DNA from: DASSKW01 sp035690065
Lineage (GTDB): Bacteria; Pseudomonadota; Gammaproteobacteria; Natronospirales; REEB76
Assembly (NCBI GenBank): GCA_035690065.1
Contig: DASSKW010000003.1
Span: 1 to 37,490, forward strand
DNA length: 37,490 bases
Direction of reading: 5' to 3'
The translations under genes and the position numbers were made by a program. Shown here piece after piece: positions 16,626 to 24,530 of the stretch; position 1 is the first letter of the stretch; each line of letters opens with the position of its first letter. The notes below the pieces were generated by a model. That model was not told where the DNA came from. It saw only the letters and a list, made by a program, of their open reading frames with translations, and did no database searches.

Positions 16626-17402
16626 ATGCGCACCATCTCGATCATGATGTTGGCAACTGCCGCTCTGCTGTGCTCAGCCCAGGCGCTGGCCGATGACAAC
16701 TGTGGCGACGGTTACACGACTTCCAATTTCAAACGCAGCGACCTGGTGACGATCAAGAAGAATGTCAGTGCGATTGCCGCCGCGCTGGGTACTCCACCGG
16801 CACCCTATGCCAGGGAAAGCGAGAACTGGCAATTACCTACTTATGCCTGCCAGGGCAAGACCGGTTTTCGCCCGGTCAGTATCGATTACAACATGCGCCT
16901 GACTACCGATGTACAGCAAAAGAAACTGGCGGCGGAATATCAGCAAAAGCTGATGGCTGCTGAAGCCAAAGGCGATATGCAAGCCGTGATGCAGATCACC
17001 CAGGAATATCAGAAAGTGGCCTTGCAGCAATCCTCTGCAAATCAGGGCAATAGTCCCATCGGCGTGGATATCTCCATAAACAGCACCGATTCGATGACCA
17101 TCGATCCAGGCGCAGTATTACGCGATGGCGCCGGGTTCATCGCTCTCAAGCAACCGGGCGATGCGAGCTCGGGTACCGAGACCGTAAACATCTATTTCGA
17201 CAAACTTGAACTTAAAGATGCGGACGATGCCGCGAGTTTCGACGAGGGATATGACGCAACCGTGCCTAACAGACTCGCCATGATCCATGCCCGTATCAAC
17301 ATCAATGGTCCCACCGCCCAGGTCGAGGCCATGGTGAAGCGGATGAATACGGGCGCGGTACTCGACCAGTTGAGTGAGAAACGGACCAGGCTCAAGGATT
17401 GA
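16626..17402 (+). CDS. Secreted protein of unknown function
   Basis: I do not recognise this family. The 258-residue product has a clear signal peptide (MRTISIMMLATAALLCSAQA, then LADDN). The mature part has only two cysteines, in DDNCGDG and TYACQGK. A charged, probably helical stretch (QQKKLAAEYQQKLMAAEAKG to EYQKVALQQ, about residues 97-140) is followed by a beta-rich C-terminal half (GVDISINSTDSMTI, TVNIYFDKLELKD). A strong AGGAGG sits seven bases before the ATG. It is separated from the kyn operon by 58 bases and ends at a strong hairpin, so it looks like a single-gene unit. Probably periplasmic. Confidence 0.8.
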   Translation: MRTISIMMLATAALLCSAQALADDNCGDGYTTSNFKRSDLVTIKKNVSAIAAALGTPPAPYARESENWQLPTYACQGKTGFRPVSIDYNMRLTTDVQQKKLAAEYQQKLMAAEAKGDMQAVMQITQEYQKVALQQSSANQGNSPIGVDISINSTDSMTIDPGAVLRDGAGFIALKQPGDASSGTETVNIYFDKLELKDADDAASFDEGYDATVPNRLAMIHARININGPTAQVEAMVKRMNTGAVLDQLSEKRTRLKD

Positions 17403-17416
17403 TTGCCGCGGATCAC

Positions 17417-17449
17417 GGCTTCACGGAGCCTGCACCGTGAAGCCTTTGT
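17417..17449 (+). terminator. Rho-independent terminator between convergent genes
   Basis: A perfect 10-base stem (17417-17426 with 17435-17444), an 8-base loop, then TTTGT. It lies 15 bases after the secreted-protein stop and before the convergent folA stop. The T run favours termination of the plus-strand gene. Confidence 0.75.
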
Positions 17450-17466
17450 CCGGATCGCCGGTTTGC

Positions 17467-17967
17467 CTAAACCAGATTGGATGGCGCTTTACGTTCCAGC
17501 AACAGGAACGAGCATGCATAGGCATTGCTCTCATCCACGGGGTGCGCTTCCCGGGCAATCTCGCGCCACTGCCCACCGTCCAGTAGCGGGAAAAAAGTAT
17601 CCGCGTCGAAGGTCCCGTGCACACGCGTCAGATAGATGCGCTGGGCGCGCGGCAAGGCCTCACGGTAAAGTTGCCCGCCACCGATCAGCATGAGTTCCGG
17701 TTCACCAGCAGCCATGACCAATGCTTCAGGCAGCGAATGCGCTGCCTCGCACCCCCCAGCCTGCCAGGTGGTATCGCGGGTGACGACGATGTTGCGGCGT
17801 CCCGGCAGGGGCTTGCCGATGGATTCAAAAGTGCGGCGTCCCATGATGACGGGTTTGCCAAGCGTGACGGTCTTGAAATGCCGGAGATCGGCTGGCAGAT
17901 ACCACGGCATCTTTCCGTGTTTGCCGATCTCGTTGTTCTCACCTGCGGCGACGATCAGCGACAACAT
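17467..17967 (-). CDS. folA: Dihydrofolate reductase
   Basis: FolA reduces dihydrofolate to tetrahydrofolate with NADPH. The protein is 166 residues from the ATG at 17965-17967, which shares a base with the stop of the csaA-like gene (TGATG). It begins MLSLIVAAGENNEIG, then has MPWYLPADLRHFK with the catalytic Asp at residue 27. GKPVIMGRRTFESIGKPLPG follows, then LMLIGGGQLY. All are canonical. An upstream TTG could add one residue. It is the last gene of a lgt-thyA-csaA-folA unit; pairing with thyA makes sense because ThyA produces the dihydrofolate that FolA recycles. Confidence 0.97.
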   Translation of the reverse strand: MLSLIVAAGENNEIGKHGKMPWYLPADLRHFKTVTLGKPVIMGRRTFESIGKPLPGRRNIVVTRDTTWQAGGCEAAHSLPEALVMAAGEPELMLIGGGQLYREALPRAQRIYLTRVHGTFDADTFFPLLDGGQWREIAREAHPVDESNAYACSFLLLERKAPSNLV

Positions 17968-18305
17968 CAACCCAGCTTTGCGCCATTCGGCACTGTTTTA
18001 TCCGGCACCGCCAGAATCACGCTGCCATCCTCGCGGTAGAACCCGCAGACCAGGCATTCGGACACGAACGGTCCGATGCGTTTGGCTGGAAAATTCACCA
18101 CGCCTAGTACCTGTCGGCCAATCAGTTCTTCCATGCTGTAATGCACAGTAATCTGGGCTGAGGATTTCCGGATACCGATCTCCGGACCGAAATCCACCGT
18201 CAGTTTGCAGGCGGGTTTGCGCGCTTCGGGAAACGGCTCGGCCTTGAGCACGGTGCCGACCCGCAATTCGACCTTGTCAAAATCCTGCCAGCTTATTTCG
18301 TTCAT
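17967..18305 (-). CDS. csaA: CsaA-like tRNA-binding domain protein
   Basis: A 112-residue stand-alone tRNA-binding (EMAP-II/OB-fold) protein. It begins ISWQDFDKVELRVGTVLKAE, then has KPACKLTVDFG, GVVNFPAKRIGPFVSECLV and a terminal VPDKTVPNGAKLG. This is the CsaA pattern; CsaA of Bacillus has been described as having chaperone and secretion-related activity. It lies between thyA and folA, six bases after thyA, with its stop overlapping the folA start. The cellular role here is not clear from sequence. Confidence 0.88.
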   Translation of the reverse strand: MNEISWQDFDKVELRVGTVLKAEPFPEARKPACKLTVDFGPEIGIRKSSAQITVHYSMEELIGRQVLGVVNFPAKRIGPFVSECLVCGFYREDGSVILAVPDKTVPNGAKLG

Positions 18306-18311
18306 GCAGGG

Positions 18312-19106
18312 TCAGACTGCTACCGGCGCCTTGATCGCCGGATGAGACCGATAGTCGGCGATCTCGAAATCCTCAAACTGGTAATCGAACAAAGACTCCG
18401 GTCTGCGCCTGATCACCAGTCGCGGCAAAGGATAAGGTTCTCGCGCCAACTGTTCTTCGACCTGATCCAGATGGTTGAGATAAAGATGACAATCGCCGCC
18501 AGTCCAGACGAAATCCCCCACCGACAACCCGGCCTGCTGCGCAACCATGCAGGTAAGCAACGCATAGGAACAGATATTGAACGGCACACCGAGGAAGATA
18601 TCCGCGCTGCGCTGATACAGCTGGCAGGACAAGCGGCCATCCGCGACGTAGAACTGGAAGAAGGCATGGCAGGGCTGCAAGGCCATCTGATCCAGGTCGG
18701 CGACATTCCAGGCGCTGACGATGATGCGGCGCGAATCCGGCGATTTTCTCAGTTGTTCCAGTACCCGGCTGATCTGATCGATATGCCCGCCATCCGGTGT
18801 CGGCCAACTGCGCCACTGATAACCATAGACCGGACCGAGATCGCCCTGTTCATCCGCCCATTCGTCCCAGATCGAAACCTTGTGCTCGTGCAGATACGAG
18901 ACGTTGGTCTCGCCACGCAGGAACCACAGCAGTTCATGGATGATGGAACGGAAATGCAGTTTCTTGGTCGTAACGGCCGGAAAGCCCGCGGCCAGATCGA
19001 AGCGCATCTGATACCCGAATACCGATACGGTGCCCGTACCGGTTCGATCCTGCTTGCGCACCCCGTGATCCCGCACATGGCGCATGAGGTCGAGATATTG
19101 CCGCAT
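18312..19106 (-). CDS. thyA: Thymidylate synthase
   Basis: ThyA methylates dUMP using methylenetetrahydrofolate, yielding dTMP and dihydrofolate. From the ATG at 19104-19106 the product is 264 residues, the same length as E. coli ThyA. It starts MRQYLDLMRHVRDHG, then has RTGTGTVSVFG. The catalytic Cys is at residue 146 in ALQPCHAFFQFYV, followed by LYQRSADIFLGVPFNI. The frame stays open further upstream into lgt, but the ATG that overlaps the lgt TGA (TGATG) fits family length and coupling. Confidence 0.98.
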   Translation of the reverse strand: MRQYLDLMRHVRDHGVRKQDRTGTGTVSVFGYQMRFDLAAGFPAVTTKKLHFRSIIHELLWFLRGETNVSYLHEHKVSIWDEWADEQGDLGPVYGYQWRSWPTPDGGHIDQISRVLEQLRKSPDSRRIIVSAWNVADLDQMALQPCHAFFQFYVADGRLSCQLYQRSADIFLGVPFNICSYALLTCMVAQQAGLSVGDFVWTGGDCHLYLNHLDQVEEQLAREPYPLPRLVIRRRPESLFDYQFEDFEIADYRSHPAIKAPVAV

Positions 19107-19954
19107 CAGTCGCGTCCCGCGAATTCCTTGTGCCGGTATGCCATCACCAGCAACACGATACCGGCGACGATCAACGGCAACGACAGGATCTGGCCCATGG
19201 TCACCCAGCCGAACGCCAGGTATCCGAGTTGCGCATCCGGTACCCGCACGAATTCGACCAGGAACCGGAAACAGCCGTACAACAATCCGAACAGGCCGGC
19301 GACTGCCATACGCGGCCGCGGTTTCATGGAATAGATCCACAGCACGGCGAACAACACCACACCTTCCAGCAGGAATTCATAGAGTTGGGATGGCTGGCGC
19401 GGCTGGCTGAGCCCGGAGGTGGCGCCATCGCAATAATACGAGAAGCGCCATTCGCTGCATTGCAGGCGCATCCCCCACGGCAAGCTCGTGATCTTGCCCC
19501 ACAGCTCGCCGTTGATGAAATTACCGATGCGGCCTGCACCCAGACCGACCGGAACCACCACCGCAGTAAAATCCACCACGTCGAAATAGCGCTTGTGGTA
19601 GCGGCGTGCGAACAGCCAGATCGCCGCCAGCACCCCCAGCAGACCACCGTGGAATGACATGCCGCCGTCCCAGACCTCGAACAGGCTCCAGGGCCGGTGG
19701 ATGAAGGTCGGCAGATCGTAGAACAGCATGTAGCCGATGCGGCCGCCGACCACCACGCCGAGCGCCACGTAGAACAACAGGTCGGCGAGCTGATCCTTGT
19801 TCCAGCCGCTGCCGGGCTTCTTGATGCGCAAGCGCAATAGCGCATAAGACCCCAGGAATCCGACCAGGTAGGTGATGCCGTACCAGTGGATCTTGAGCGG
19901 GCCGAGACTGAGGGCGACAGGATCGAAATCGGGATAGGTAAGCATGGCGGGCAT
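19106..19954 (-). CDS. lgt: Phosphatidylglycerol-prolipoprotein diacylglyceryl transferase Lgt
   Basis: Lgt attaches diacylglycerol to the lipobox cysteine of prolipoproteins in the inner membrane. The product has 282 residues, multiple hydrophobic helices and the key motifs: KIHWYGITYLVGF near the N-terminus, MSFHGGLLGVLAA with the conserved His-Gly-Gly, and the Lgt signature GAGRIGNFINGELWG. The ATG at 19954 has AGG a few bases upstream; a second ATG three codons later is possible. It heads the minus-strand lgt-thyA-csaA-folA group. The SurA in this window looks like a potential Lgt substrate. Confidence 0.97.
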   Translation of the reverse strand: MPAMLTYPDFDPVALSLGPLKIHWYGITYLVGFLGSYALLRLRIKKPGSGWNKDQLADLLFYVALGVVVGGRIGYMLFYDLPTFIHRPWSLFEVWDGGMSFHGGLLGVLAAIWLFARRYHKRYFDVVDFTAVVVPVGLGAGRIGNFINGELWGKITSLPWGMRLQCSEWRFSYYCDGATSGLSQPRQPSQLYEFLLEGVVLFAVLWIYSMKPRPRMAVAGLFGLLYGCFRFLVEFVRVPDAQLGYLAFGWVTMGQILSLPLIVAGIVLLVMAYRHKEFAGRD

Positions 19955-20017
19955 TTTACCTGATGGGGATAGCGGCTTGCGGCATATGCCTATTTTTTAG
20001 CCATGCCTTTTTGGCTC

Positions 20018-21202
20018 TCAGGTCGCCAGCACCCGCACAGTGAACGCCTTGAGATAGGCGGTCTCGGGAATGGCGGGATTGACCGGATGATCGGCTGCCT
20101 GCCCGCCCTGCTCCAGCATCTGGGCGTCGCGTTCCAGATGCCGCGCACCCGTCTGGATCGTCGCCAGCAGATCCTGCGCCGACATGTGATGCGAACATGA
20201 GCAAGAGAACAGCAAGCCATCCCGGTTCAGCAACTGCATGCCGAGCTGGTTGATACGGCGGTACGCGTCGCGACCGGCAGCCATATCTTTCTTGCGTTTC
20301 ACGAACGCGGGTGGATCGAGAATCACGATATCGAATTTCTCGCCAGCGGTATGCAACTCGCGCAGCACGTCGAACGCATCGCCCTGATGGCTGGTGATCC
20401 CGACATCGTTCAGTTCCGCATTGCGCGCGACGCATGCCAATGCGGTCGCGGAACTGTCCACACAATGGACTTCCGACGCGCCACGCGCCGCTGCCGTCAC
20501 GCCCCATGCACCCACGTAACTGAATACATCCAGCACGCGCTTGCCAGGAAGATAACGCAACATCCGGCCCCGGTTATCGTACTGGTCGTAGAACCATCCC
20601 GTCTTCTGACCGCCGGCTAACGGCACCTCGAAACGCTGACCGTGCTCTTCGAGCATCACGCTATCCGGTACCGTCCCGGTGTAATCGACATACGATGGCA
20701 AGCCTTCCAGTTCTCGCATCCCGACATCGTTGCGCCACAGTATCCCCGCCGGCTTGATGACTTTCTCCAGTGCGGCGGTGATGTCGTCCTTGAGCCGTTC
20801 CATGCCGGCGGTGGCGATCTGCACCACCACGACTTCCCCGTAACGATCCACCACCAGTCCCGGCAGCCCATCGGATTCGCCGAACACCAGCCGATAGAAC
20901 GGCTTTGCATACAGACGTTTGCGCAATGACAAGGCGATATTGAGACGATGCACCAGCAGGGAACGATCCGGTGCGTGAGCCGCGTCCCGGGACAGGATGC
21001 GGGCGCAGATCAGCGAGTTCGGATTCACATAACCGTTGCCGATGAAACGTCCGCTGTGTGACTGGATCTCGACCGGATCACCGGGCGCGAAATTCTTCAG
21101 CGGGGTACGCACCGTATCCACTTCGTTGCTGAACACCCATAGATGCCCGGCGCGCAGCCGGCGGTCTTCGTTCTTTCTGAGGATCAAGGGCGGCAGGGAC
21201 AC
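20018..21202 (-). CDS. rlmI: 23S rRNA (cytosine(1962)-C5)-methyltransferase RlmI-type
   Basis: A 394-residue class I SAM methyltransferase with an N-terminal PUA domain (RKNEDRRLRAGHLWVFSNEV to about residue 75). A central linker has VFGESDGLPGLVVDRYGEV. A Rossmann domain carries KRVLDVFSYVGAWGV, FDIVILDPPAFVKRKKD and LLFSCSCSHHMS. The last two are the catalytic region motifs of the RlmI/YccW family. The start is GTG at 21200-21202. It is divergent from the DUF255 gene and ends 63 bases from lgt, so it may lead the same direction of transcription. RlmI is the best match; other members modify related rRNA sites. Confidence 0.9.
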   Translation of the reverse strand: MSLPPLILRKNEDRRLRAGHLWVFSNEVDTVRTPLKNFAPGDPVEIQSHSGRFIGNGYVNPNSLICARILSRDAAHAPDRSLLVHRLNIALSLRKRLYAKPFYRLVFGESDGLPGLVVDRYGEVVVVQIATAGMERLKDDITAALEKVIKPAGILWRNDVGMRELEGLPSYVDYTGTVPDSVMLEEHGQRFEVPLAGGQKTGWFYDQYDNRGRMLRYLPGKRVLDVFSYVGAWGVTAAARGASEVHCVDSSATALACVARNAELNDVGITSHQGDAFDVLRELHTAGEKFDIVILDPPAFVKRKKDMAAGRDAYRRINQLGMQLLNRDGLLFSCSCSHHMSAQDLLATIQTGARHLERDAQMLEQGGQAADHPVNPAIPETAYLKAFTVRVLAT

Positions 21203-21265
21203 TTGGGGGCGCTCGTCTCGCTCATCGGCAACAATACCGGGATGAGGGAAATATCGGGAAGGGTT

Positions 21266-21271
21266 TATAGT
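21266..21271 (+). promoter_or_regulatory. Possible -10 element for the DUF255 gene
   Basis: TATAGT lies 30 bases before the ATG at 21302 in the divergent gap with rlmI. A convincing -35 hexamer is not present at the usual distance. No clear ribosome binding site precedes the ATG. Confidence 0.3.
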
Positions 21272-21301
21272 AGCCGCTATTCTACCTAATCAGACTCAGC
21301 A

Positions 21302-23368
21302 ATGACCGATTCCGGCCCCCGCAATCATCTGGACGGCGAGACCAGTCCGTATCTATTACAGCACGTCCACAACCCCGTGGACTGGCACCCCTGGAACGAT
21401 AGTGCCCTGGCGCTGGCCCGTGAGCAGGACAAACCCATCCTGCTCTCCATCGGTTATTCCGCCTGCCACTGGTGTCACGTCATGGCACACGAATCGTTCG
21501 AGGATGCGGATACCGCGGCGCTCATGAACCGGCTGTTCGTCAACATCAAGGTGGATCGCGAAGAACGCCCCGATCTGGATCGGGTTTATCAGCTCGCACA
21601 TCAGATCATGGTGCAACGCGGCGGTGGCTGGCCACTGACCCTGTTTCTCAACCCCGACGACCTGACCCCGTTCTTTGCCGGCACCTACTTTCCCAAGACG
21701 CCCCGCTACGGCAGTCCGGCATTTCAGGAAGTACTTACCCGCGTCGCTGCGTTCTATGCCGGACACAAGCACGAACTGCATCGGCAGAACGCAGCGCTGC
21801 AGGATGTCTTCAACCGTATCCAGAGAGAGACTGCCACGCCCGCAGACACGCTGGACGATGCATCGCTGCTTTCCGCTTACCGTTCACTGTCGGCAAGCTT
21901 CGACCCGCGCTTCGGCGGTTTCGGTCGCGCACCGAAATTCCCACACCCCAGCAGCCTCGAATTCCTGCTCTGGCAGGCATGCGACCCGAAGACCGATACC
22001 GAAACCGGAAAGCAATGTCGTGCGATGCTGACGACCACACTCACCCGCATGGCCGAAGGTGGTATCCACGATCACCTGGGCGGTGGATTCAGTCGTTATT
22101 CAGTGGACGAACGCTGGATGATCCCGCATTTCGAGAAGATGCTTTACGACAACGGTCCGCTGTTCGCGCTTTATGCCCAGACTGCCAAACTGTCAGATGA
22201 TCCGCTTTATCCAAGAACTGCACACGGTATCGCACAATGGACGATGCGCGAGATGCAAGCGCCGGAGGGCGGTTACTGGTCGAGCCTGGATGCCGATTCG
22301 GAAGGCCACGAAGGCAAGTATTATGCTTGGGATCAGGATGAAGTGCGCGCGCTGCTGAACGCAGCCGAATACACGGCATTCGCGGCACATTACGGGCTCG
22401 ATCAGCCTGCCAATTTCGAAGGCCGCTGGCATTTGTACGTCCGCATCAGTATCGCGGAGATTGCTGCCACTTCGAGCAAATCAGAATCTGACATCACTGC
22501 GCTGCTCGATTCGGCGCACCTGAAATTGTTGGCGGCGCGCCGGCAACGCGTGCGGCCGGGGCTGGATGACAAAGTACTGACCGCCTGGAATGGTCTCATG
22601 ATCCGCGGTATGGCTATCGCCAGCCGCTTGCTGGATGAGCCGCAATACCTTGCTTCCGCGCAACGTGCCACGAGTTTCATACGCACGCATCCATGGAAAA
22701 ATGGCCGCCTGTTTGCCAGTTGGCGCGAAGGCCAGGCCAGACTGCCGGCCTATCTCGACGACTATGCCTTCCTGCTGGACGGTACGTTGGAAATGCTGCA
22801 GACAGAGTGGGACAGTGGATTGTTTGAATTCGCCCAACAACTGGCGGATGCACTGCTCGAATATTTCGAAGACAGGCAGCATGGCGGCTTCTGGTTCACA
22901 GCCAACGATCAACCGGTGCCACTGCACCGCTCCAAGACTTTCAGCGACGATTCGCTGCCCGCCGGCAACGCCGTCGTGGCCCGCGCCTTGCTGACACTCG
23001 GGCATCTTGCCGCCGAACCACGTTACCTCGATGCGGCGGAACGCACCCTTAAAGCGGCCATGTCCGGAATGAGCCAGTATGCCGATGCCCACGCGGCCAT
23101 GCTGCTGGCGCTGAAAAATGCGCTCGAACCGCCGACCATGGTCATACTGCGTGGCGATGGGAAAAAACTGCGCGAATGGCGCGAGGTTATCGATCGGCAA
23201 TTCGATCCGCGCCGGATCCTGCTGGCGATCCCAGCCGAGGTCGACAATCTCGCCGGCTTATTGGCGCAATGCACGCCGCGCGGCGGGATATGTGCCTACG
23301 TCTGTCGTGGAACTGAATGCTCATTGCCGGTTACCGAAATCGACCGGTTGCCCGACTTGGCCGTTTGA
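21302..23368 (+). CDS. Thioredoxin-domain protein, DUF255 / YyaL (SSP411-like)
   Basis: A 688-residue protein. The N-terminal thioredoxin-like DUF255 domain (about 1-165) has NHLDGETSPYLLQHVHNPVDW, then SIGYSACHWCHVMAHESFED with an intact CHWC pair, and GGWPLTLFLNPDDLTPFFAGTYF. The remaining roughly 500 residues form the alpha/alpha-barrel part resembling glycosidase or epimerase folds, with GGIHDHLGGGFSRYSVDERW and PHFEKMLYDNGPL. The family is widespread from bacteria to mammals (spermatogenesis-associated protein 20), but its reaction is not established. There is no signal peptide, so it is likely cytoplasmic. It stands alone between divergent rlmI and the sigma-factor operon. Confidence 0.92.
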   Translation: MTDSGPRNHLDGETSPYLLQHVHNPVDWHPWNDSALALAREQDKPILLSIGYSACHWCHVMAHESFEDADTAALMNRLFVNIKVDREERPDLDRVYQLAHQIMVQRGGGWPLTLFLNPDDLTPFFAGTYFPKTPRYGSPAFQEVLTRVAAFYAGHKHELHRQNAALQDVFNRIQRETATPADTLDDASLLSAYRSLSASFDPRFGGFGRAPKFPHPSSLEFLLWQACDPKTDTETGKQCRAMLTTTLTRMAEGGIHDHLGGGFSRYSVDERWMIPHFEKMLYDNGPLFALYAQTAKLSDDPLYPRTAHGIAQWTMREMQAPEGGYWSSLDADSEGHEGKYYAWDQDEVRALLNAAEYTAFAAHYGLDQPANFEGRWHLYVRISIAEIAATSSKSESDITALLDSAHLKLLAARRQRVRPGLDDKVLTAWNGLMIRGMAIASRLLDEPQYLASAQRATSFIRTHPWKNGRLFASWREGQARLPAYLDDYAFLLDGTLEMLQTEWDSGLFEFAQQLADALLEYFEDRQHGGFWFTANDQPVPLHRSKTFSDDSLPAGNAVVARALLTLGHLAAEPRYLDAAERTLKAAMSGMSQYADAHAAMLLALKNALEPPTMVILRGDGKKLREWREVIDRQFDPRRILLAIPAEVDNLAGLLAQCTPRGGICAYVCRGTECSLPVTEIDRLPDLAV

Positions 23369-23427
23369 GCTTCGGATATATTTCCAGGCTCTCTAAACCT
23401 GCCGTGAAAGACCTGCATCAAAAGGAC

Positions 23428-24003
23428 ATGGAAATCGCCAGCGTGTCCATCAATACTCCCGAGGCTCGCAGCGGGCACCGCGACGAGGAAAGCGGCACGG
23501 TGACACGTGCCCGGGATGGCGACATGACGGCCTTCGAGCAGCTTTACCGCCGTTACGCCGGGCGGGTCTATGCCGTATGTCTGCGTATCACGGCCGACCA
23601 GGGTGTCGCGGAAGAATGTACCCAGGACGCATTTCTCAAAGCCTGGGACGCGCTGGCCGGATTCCGTGGCGAGAGCAGTTTCGGCACCTGGCTGACGCGC
23701 ATCGCCATCAACATGGCCCTGCAGCGGCTGCGCCTGGACCGGCGGCACCTGCGCCTGATCCAACCGGGTGCCAATGAATTCATGGAGACTTTCCCGGCGC
23801 CGGATGCAGCACCGGAGTCCGATCTGGATCTGGAACGACTGGTCGCCGGTTTGCCGCCGGCGGCACGTGCGGTCTTCGTGCTGCATGCCATCGAAGGCTA
23901 TAGCCATGACGATATCGCCGGGATGATCGGCATCGCCACCGGCACCTGCAAGGCGCACCTGCACCGGGCACGTCAATTGCTGCAAGCGAGGTTACAGACA
24001 TGA
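23428..24003 (+). CDS. ECF-type RNA polymerase sigma factor
   Basis: A sigma-70 group 4 factor of about 191 residues. Region 2 lies near residues 30-100 (MTAFEQLYRRYAGRVYAVCL, ECTQDAFLKAWDALAGFRG, SSFGTWLTRIAINMALQRLR). Region 4 lies near 135-188 (LPPAARAVFVLHAIEGYSHD, then IAGMIGIATGTCKAHLHRAR). The start is uncertain: the frame is open from 23317, inside the previous gene, and a GTG at 23404 is possible. I chose the ATG at 23428, which has AAAAGGA just upstream, although the spacing is short. The stop overlaps the next ATG as ATGA. The sigma factor and its neighbour probably form a sigma/anti-sigma pair. Confidence 0.9.
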   Translation: MEIASVSINTPEARSGHRDEESGTVTRARDGDMTAFEQLYRRYAGRVYAVCLRITADQGVAEECTQDAFLKAWDALAGFRGESSFGTWLTRIAINMALQRLRLDRRHLRLIQPGANEFMETFPAPDAAPESDLDLERLVAGLPPAARAVFVLHAIEGYSHDDIAGMIGIATGTCKAHLHRARQLLQARLQT

Positions 24004-24530
24004 ATGTGTCCGATGACAAACTGGATGAAGCGCTGGCAAAACTGCCGGCCTCGATCGAACCGGCACACGATCTCTGGCCCGGTATCGCCACGCGTATCAC
24101 TCCTCACCAGACCCGGCATTGGTCCGACAATGCATGGAGCCAGGTCAGTGCCGTCGCTGCAGTCGTGATCGTCGCAGTCTCGATTACGTGGGTGACGTTC
24201 GGCGGCCGTACTCCAGGATCGGATAATCCTGCGATTGCGACCACCGTCCCGACTATGCACTTCACACCAGACCAGGACCAGGGTTCACGCATCCTGTTCG
24301 CGGCACAACTCGCCAGTGATCACAATCTGCCGCCCAAGGCTCGTCAGGCATTACTACAGAATTTGCAGTTGCTGGAAGATTCCATCCGCCGCACCCAGCT
24401 CGAACTCAAAAAATATCCCGGCGATGTAAACCTGCAGGCCCTGTTGTTCAATCTATACCAGCAGGAAGCCCGTCTCATGAACGAAGCCCAGCGGGCCCAG
24501 ATTCAAACTACCGTGAGGAATACGATATGA
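24000..24530 (+). CDS. Probable anti-sigma factor, single-pass membrane protein
   Basis: A 176-residue protein with a cytoplasmic N-terminus of about 48 residues, one hydrophobic segment near 49-67 (SAVAAVVIVAVSITWVTF) and an exported C-terminal part. That part is predicted helical (RILFAAQLASDHNLPPKARQ to LMNEAQRAQIQ). There are no cysteines, so the zinc-binding HxxxCxxC motif of ZAS-type anti-sigma factors is absent. The call rests on topology and on the ATGA overlap with the ECF sigma gene. Its stop overlaps the DUF4097 gene in the same way. A regulatory membrane protein of another type is possible. Confidence 0.72.
   Translation: MNVSDDKLDEALAKLPASIEPAHDLWPGIATRITPHQTRHWSDNAWSQVSAVAAVVIVAVSITWVTFGGRTPGSDNPAIATTVPTMHFTPDQDQGSRILFAAQLASDHNLPPKARQALLQNLQLLEDSIRRTQLELKKYPGDVNLQALLFNLYQQEARLMNEAQRAQIQTTVRNTI

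Noticed and set aside
18312..19340. N-terminally extended ThyA of 342 residues
   Set aside because: The extra 78 codons are the antisense-free overlap with lgt in another frame; the 264-residue form matches family length and the TGATG junction.
18342..19657. Plus-strand open frames opposite thyA and lgt
   Set aside because: ThyA and Lgt motifs and catalytic residues are intact on the minus strand; the opposite frames show no domain and no ribosome sites.
19955..20017. Terminator between rlmI and lgt
   Set aside because: Short AGCCA/TGGCT and GCATATGC palindromes are present, but no stable stem with a following T run exists on the minus strand.
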